Below, in pieces: positions 60,292-64,000 of a stretch of DNA of 64,000 nucleotides. Origin of the DNA: Scedosporium boydii (lineage: Eukaryota > Ascomycota > Sordariomycetes > Microascales > Microascaceae); assembly GCA_002221725.1 (NCBI GenBank), contig NJFT01000036.1, positions 1-64,000 of the forward strand. Direction: 5' to 3'. The notes under the pieces are model-generated. The model was not told where the DNA came from and did no database searches. It saw nothing but the letters and a program-made list of their open reading frames with translations. Numbering within the stretch: position 1 is the first letter of the stretch; each line of letters starts with the position of its first letter. The position numbers and the translations under genes were made by a program.

Positions 60292-60906
60292 CCAAGCTTC
60301 TCTTATGGCTGGCCATCAAGAGTCGAGGTTTGTATTGTCGGCATTACCCTTGTATGTATGACCTCAGTGTATACCCGAGAGCATCTTAGAAATGGGAGAG
60401 GTTACGTAGATGTATAGACTTGCACTTTGTATGTTTACTTAGAACTGGGAAAATTTTACGTTTATTATGGTCTTTCCGGCCAAGAGTGCGGAACTTCCTA
60501 AATCAGGCACTGCCTCGCTGAATTCAAGACAGCTTTCGAGGAGTATCCCATCTGCGTTCGTGATCTTACTCAGAATCTTTACATCAAGGCCAGCCGCTAA
60601 CTGCCGATTTCGATAACGCTTGTCGACTCATGATCGTAACGGACAGCCGACACGTTAAACTGGGAGGCCGGCCTTTTCATGGTAGCCCACCCACAAATTT
60701 CGCCTGAGATAGACATCCACCGAATCCGTCTTTGCCTGGGGCTCTAAACGGAACACCGCTCTTCAAGCTATGATCTCTCGACGGCAGCTGTGATACAATG
60801 TACTCAGCGGCGCCAAAACCACCCAGCTCATCAAGCCCTTTCGGCGCTTCAGGGGGAGAGAGCGCCATGGGCATCGAACTCTCGGCGTTCCACTTTGGCT
60901 CGAGCA
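60292..60906. other. Intergenic between convergent genes
   Basis: No gene recognised. Confidence 0.5.
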
Positions 60907-61861
60907 TCATTCACATGCCGCTGGGCCACAGCTACGTAACGAAACGGGAAATTCGATCCTCCGTAGACCTCGCTTCACTCTCCAATAGTTGGTTGCCTCC
61001 GAAATCTCCGGACAGCCTTGGAGCAATGCGCCCCATCTCATAAAAAACGTCACACTAAATTCCCACCCTTTGGCGTCCCAAGAGTCTCCCCAAATGACCA
61101 CCCCGGCTACGTCCTCCGTTTCCGAGTTCAAAAGGTCGCAGCAGAGCTCCTGGCACAAATAGTCCTCGTCGTACGCTCCGGCTTCAATGCCTCGTAGTAT
61201 GTTGTCTCTCAGCCCCGGAAACGGAAATAGGTCTAGCCAGGAATGATGCGTTACTGACCGTTGCCACGTTGTAGGACACAGATCGGAGGGTAGGGATAAT
61301 AAGCCTGGGTTGTTTTGCGCGGGGCCGTAGGAATTGAAAGCTGAATTGAAGTCGTCCGTTTCCAAGAACTCGACGGGGATTTGGAGAATTGTGGCATTCC
61401 GCATCAGAGCGTTAATGGCATTCAGGCGGGTTACGGACGGCATGTCGCGTGGAGCTGGGCGCCCAAGACTCCAGTTGAAGTAGGCGCGCCGCAGGAAGCT
61501 CGAGACCTGCTCAGGTACCGGGGTGCCCTTCATGCGCTCCATAACCACTAGAAGGTATTTAAGTCCTAAAGTCACCGTAATGTCACAAGGGTCTTGTGCC
61601 GTCGAAACAAGGGCATTGTCCCGCGTCGGCTCTTGGTCAGAGGGGTCGCGCTGGTCGCGAACGACGGACCTCAGCAGGCGTTTTTTCCCTAGTCTGCATT
61701 AGCGTCTGCTTTCGCATACTATGGAAAAATAACGGCCAGGGTGACAGCTCACGGTGGGCTCTTTGGTGAAGACGGTTCTGCCGCTTCCTCCGCTCCTTGG
61801 AGCTGGCAACTCCTCTCCAGTCGTCCCCCTCGTCCCATGCTTCGGCAATTTGCGATTCCAT
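60907..61861 (-). CDS. bZIP-like DUF3425 transcription factor (296 aa)
   Basis: Two exons, 61861-61753 and 61688-60907. Residues about 15-40 are a bZIP-type basic region, SSKERRKRQNRLHQRAHR, completed by KKRLLRS across the intron; a clear leucine zipper is not seen, as is usual in this family. The C-terminal DUF3425 domain spans about residues 80-260 (LRRAYFNWSLGRP, RLNAINALMRNATIL, and SWDAKGWEFSVTFFMRWG). A fungal-specific regulator class found near secondary metabolism or stress genes. Divergent from the SDR pseudogene. Confidence 0.85.
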
Positions 61862-62462
61862 CGTTCTATAGCTGGTAATAGGAAAGGGGCAAAGTTGGCT
61901 CCAAGTCTCGCCGAGAGGCCGAGAGACTTGGGGATGTCGTTGGCGTCGTTTAGGTGGAGAATGAATGGGAACAGGTACTTGGCAGGTGTCTGGGCAAAGC
62001 GGCTCATGCAGGCTGCTTACGCCCTTGTCGCGGGGACAAGCCGTGATTCGTCTGCGATTCGTCTCAAGACGCCACTATTTCCTCTTCTGGACTGGTCGTG
62101 GCTTTCATCCCGACGGATCATGCACACACTTAGGAGAAGTTGCTCCCCCAGCAAAATGCCATTCACGAAATTAGCGTGTGGATGTGTTGATGTTGGCTGC
62201 TTATCCCCTGGACGCGGTAGTGTGCTCCTTCGATCCAAAAGCATTTGCAATGATACGAGTTGACGCATGTGGCTGGCTGGCTGATCTACCGAGCGTAGAT
62301 GGAGTGTTTCAATGGCAAAGCTAGGACATTTGTTCGGAGGCAGGAGTATATAATGGAAGCCTACTCGGACAACACATCTTAGCTACCCGCACTTTACTCA
62401 TTCTCGCCAATACTGGTGCTTCGTTAGCAGTTACAGAATTTTCCTTGTTTCAAACCACAGCC
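61862..62462. promoter_or_regulatory. Divergent promoter, bZIP factor / SDR
   Basis: About 600 bases, no coding content recognised. A TATA-like ATATAATGG near 62346 precedes the SDR start. Confidence 0.4.
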
Positions 62463-63374
62463 ATGGGCGGCACCAAGTTTCGCTCGGAGGACATTCCTGA
62501 CCTCAGCGAGCAGGTCATCATTGTCACCGGAGGCAATGCCGGCCTTGGCCTCGAGACAATCCGCCAGCTCGGCCGGCATAATCCGGCACGAATCTACCTC
62601 GGAGCCCGATCTCGCGCAAAGGCCGAAGCCGCCATCAACGAATTGAAAACCTCAAATCCCCAAATTGCTCCCATCTCTTTCCTCGAGCTCGACCTTGCCT
62701 CTTTCGCGAGCGTCCGCGCCGCTGCGGAGACCTTCTCTCGGGCATAATCACGCCTCGATTTCCTCATGAATAATGCGGGCATTATGATGACGCCGGAGGG
62801 CCTCACGAAGGAAGGCTACGAGATCCAGTTCGGAACTAATGTCATGGGCCCAGCTTTGTTTACCCACTGCCTCCTCCCAATACTGCAGAAAACCGCCAAG
62901 ATCAACCCGCAGACACGGGTTGCTGTCCTCTCGTCGGCCTCAGAAAGAGTAGCACCCAAGGACGCCTACAAATTCGAAGAATTGAAGACAACCATGTCAG
63001 ATCGCAACACCACGGCCCGCTATTCCCTCTCGAAACTCGCCGACATCCACTGGACCAGCGGCATGGCTGAGCGGCACCCGGACGTCAAGTTCATCAGCGT
63101 CCACCCAGGTATGGTCGCGACGAACTTGCATCACGCTTCGACTGGGACGTTCCTACGGCCGTTTCTGTACACTGCGGTCAACTTGTTCGCGACACCGGTT
63201 GAAAAGGGAGCTCTTTCCCAGATTTGGGCGGCCGTGAGTTCGGATGCGAGGACGGGCGAATTTTATGGCCCCGTAGGGGTGGCGGGCAAAGGCTCTGCTC
63301 GGAGCAAGGATCGGGAGCTACAAGGAAGGTTGTTTACGTGGGTCGAGAAAGAGTTGGAAGGGCAGCGTCTATAG
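62463..63374 (+). pseudogene. Short-chain dehydrogenase with one in-frame stop
   Basis: Retinol-dehydrogenase-like SDR that would use NAD(P)H. TGGNAGLGLETIRQL (cofactor), MNNAGIMM and the catalytic YSLSKLAD are all intact, and the protein would be 303 residues, the normal length. A TAA at 62745-62747 falls between ETFSRA and SRLDFLMNNAG in the same frame, truncating the protein before the active site. No intron removes it. CAA or GAA would restore a typical residue. The rest of the frame is undamaged, so loss is recent, strain-specific or a sequence error. Start 62463 has a good CCATGG context. Confidence 0.82.
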
Positions 63375-64000
63375 ACCTTGCGTTCCAAAGGGACCCTCTA
63401 GCAAGATATCGAGGAGGTCACAATAGAGTGCGGATATACGTTCAATCACATATTCAGTATTAATAAGATTCCTGGGGGGTTAAATCTATGCACTGGACCA
63501 TATTTGGCTTCTCCCGTTCAACTCAGTTCGGTGTGACGCGAGAAAGACGCTAAAAACAGTCTGCGACGTGGGGTTGCAAACTTGGACAATGTTGTACTCT
63601 ACCCTTCGTATCCTTGCGGTTGATGTTGATATGTAAAAGTATCAAGCCATAAACATGGCCTCTGTAGTCTGTAGGCTGTTAATTGCTCCAGAGTTCCGGC
63701 CCTCCTCGCCCTCCACGACAACCCAAGCTGCCTTAGACCCCTCTCAATGACATGCAGCCATCTTCGGCTTGATAGCAGTGGATTTGAAAGGGTCAGTGTC
63801 CCCCATTGAGAAGTCGGGATTCTTGAAAAGAACGCAAAGCCACCGCCACTGAAGTGAGAGAAAAGGGGAAAAAAGACCAGGAAAGCACCAGAATGTGCTG
63901 GTCTGAAAAACCCCTCAGTAACACTAAGAATTCCCGCCCGCCCATTGCGGAAATCCGGGATGCACAACACGGCATTGTCACACCTATGCTGCAGACCGGA
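63375..64000. other. Terminal spacer, no gene seen
   Basis: A 123-codon minus frame at 63599-63970 has no recognised domain. Nothing else was supported. Confidence 0.45.

Overview
The window is nuclear DNA of a filamentous ascomycete (Pezizomycotina). The evidence is many short GT-AG introns of about 45-90 bases, three Zn2Cys6 transcription factors plus a DUF3425 bZIP factor, fungal-type MFS, GH43, BTB and F-box proteins, and long AT-rich, repeat-bearing spacers. I cannot name the genus. No ribosomal RNA, confident tRNA, CRISPR array or intact transposon was seen. Exon boundaries were worked out by hand from reading-frame continuity and splice consensus.

Layout. (1) 0.4-7.4 kb: a Zn2Cys6 regulator, a glutathione S-transferase and a divergent FAD monooxygenase. 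These look like a small oxidise-and-conjugate cluster. Three copies of a CGG-N4-CCG-type palindrome lie only in its promoters. (2) 7.9-18.6 kb: a decayed F-box gene, a secreted GH43 galactanase-like enzyme, an amidohydrolase pseudogene and an unusual Ras-like protein with an altered P-loop, in a setting of AT-rich DNA and homopolymers. (3) 18.6-24.5 kb: a Dal5-type MFS transporter, then about 4 kb without a convincing gene. (4) 24.5-31.7 kb: a regulator with two tandem Zn2Cys6 clusters, a sugar-type MFS transporter and a divergent sulfatase whose shared promoter carries a duplicated CGG/CCG-rich element. (5) 32.3-33.8 kb: a scar where a truncated NmrA-like gene meets a truncated FAD monooxygenase, followed by two repeat copies that differ almost only by transitions, as RIP would leave. 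(6) 34.4-36.2 kb: a BTB protein and a three-exon gene for a plectasin-type (CS-alpha-beta) defensin-like secreted peptide. (7) 37.8-50.8 kb: vanillyl-alcohol-oxidase-like flavoenzyme, Zn alcohol dehydrogenase, Zn2Cys6 regulator, Baeyer-Villiger-type monooxygenase and a membrane-anchored 3-beta-HSD-like reductase. This reads as an aryl-alcohol or ketone oxidation neighbourhood, and a 12-base word is shared by the VAO/ADH and regulator promoters. (8) 53.7-64 kb: NtaA-type FMN monooxygenase, F-box protein, Pho89-like phosphate symporter, DUF3425 bZIP factor and an SDR broken by one in-frame stop.

The most interesting items are the defensin-like gene, the two putative regulator-operator systems, the GTPase-like protein lacking the P-loop lysine, and the set of recently disabled genes.
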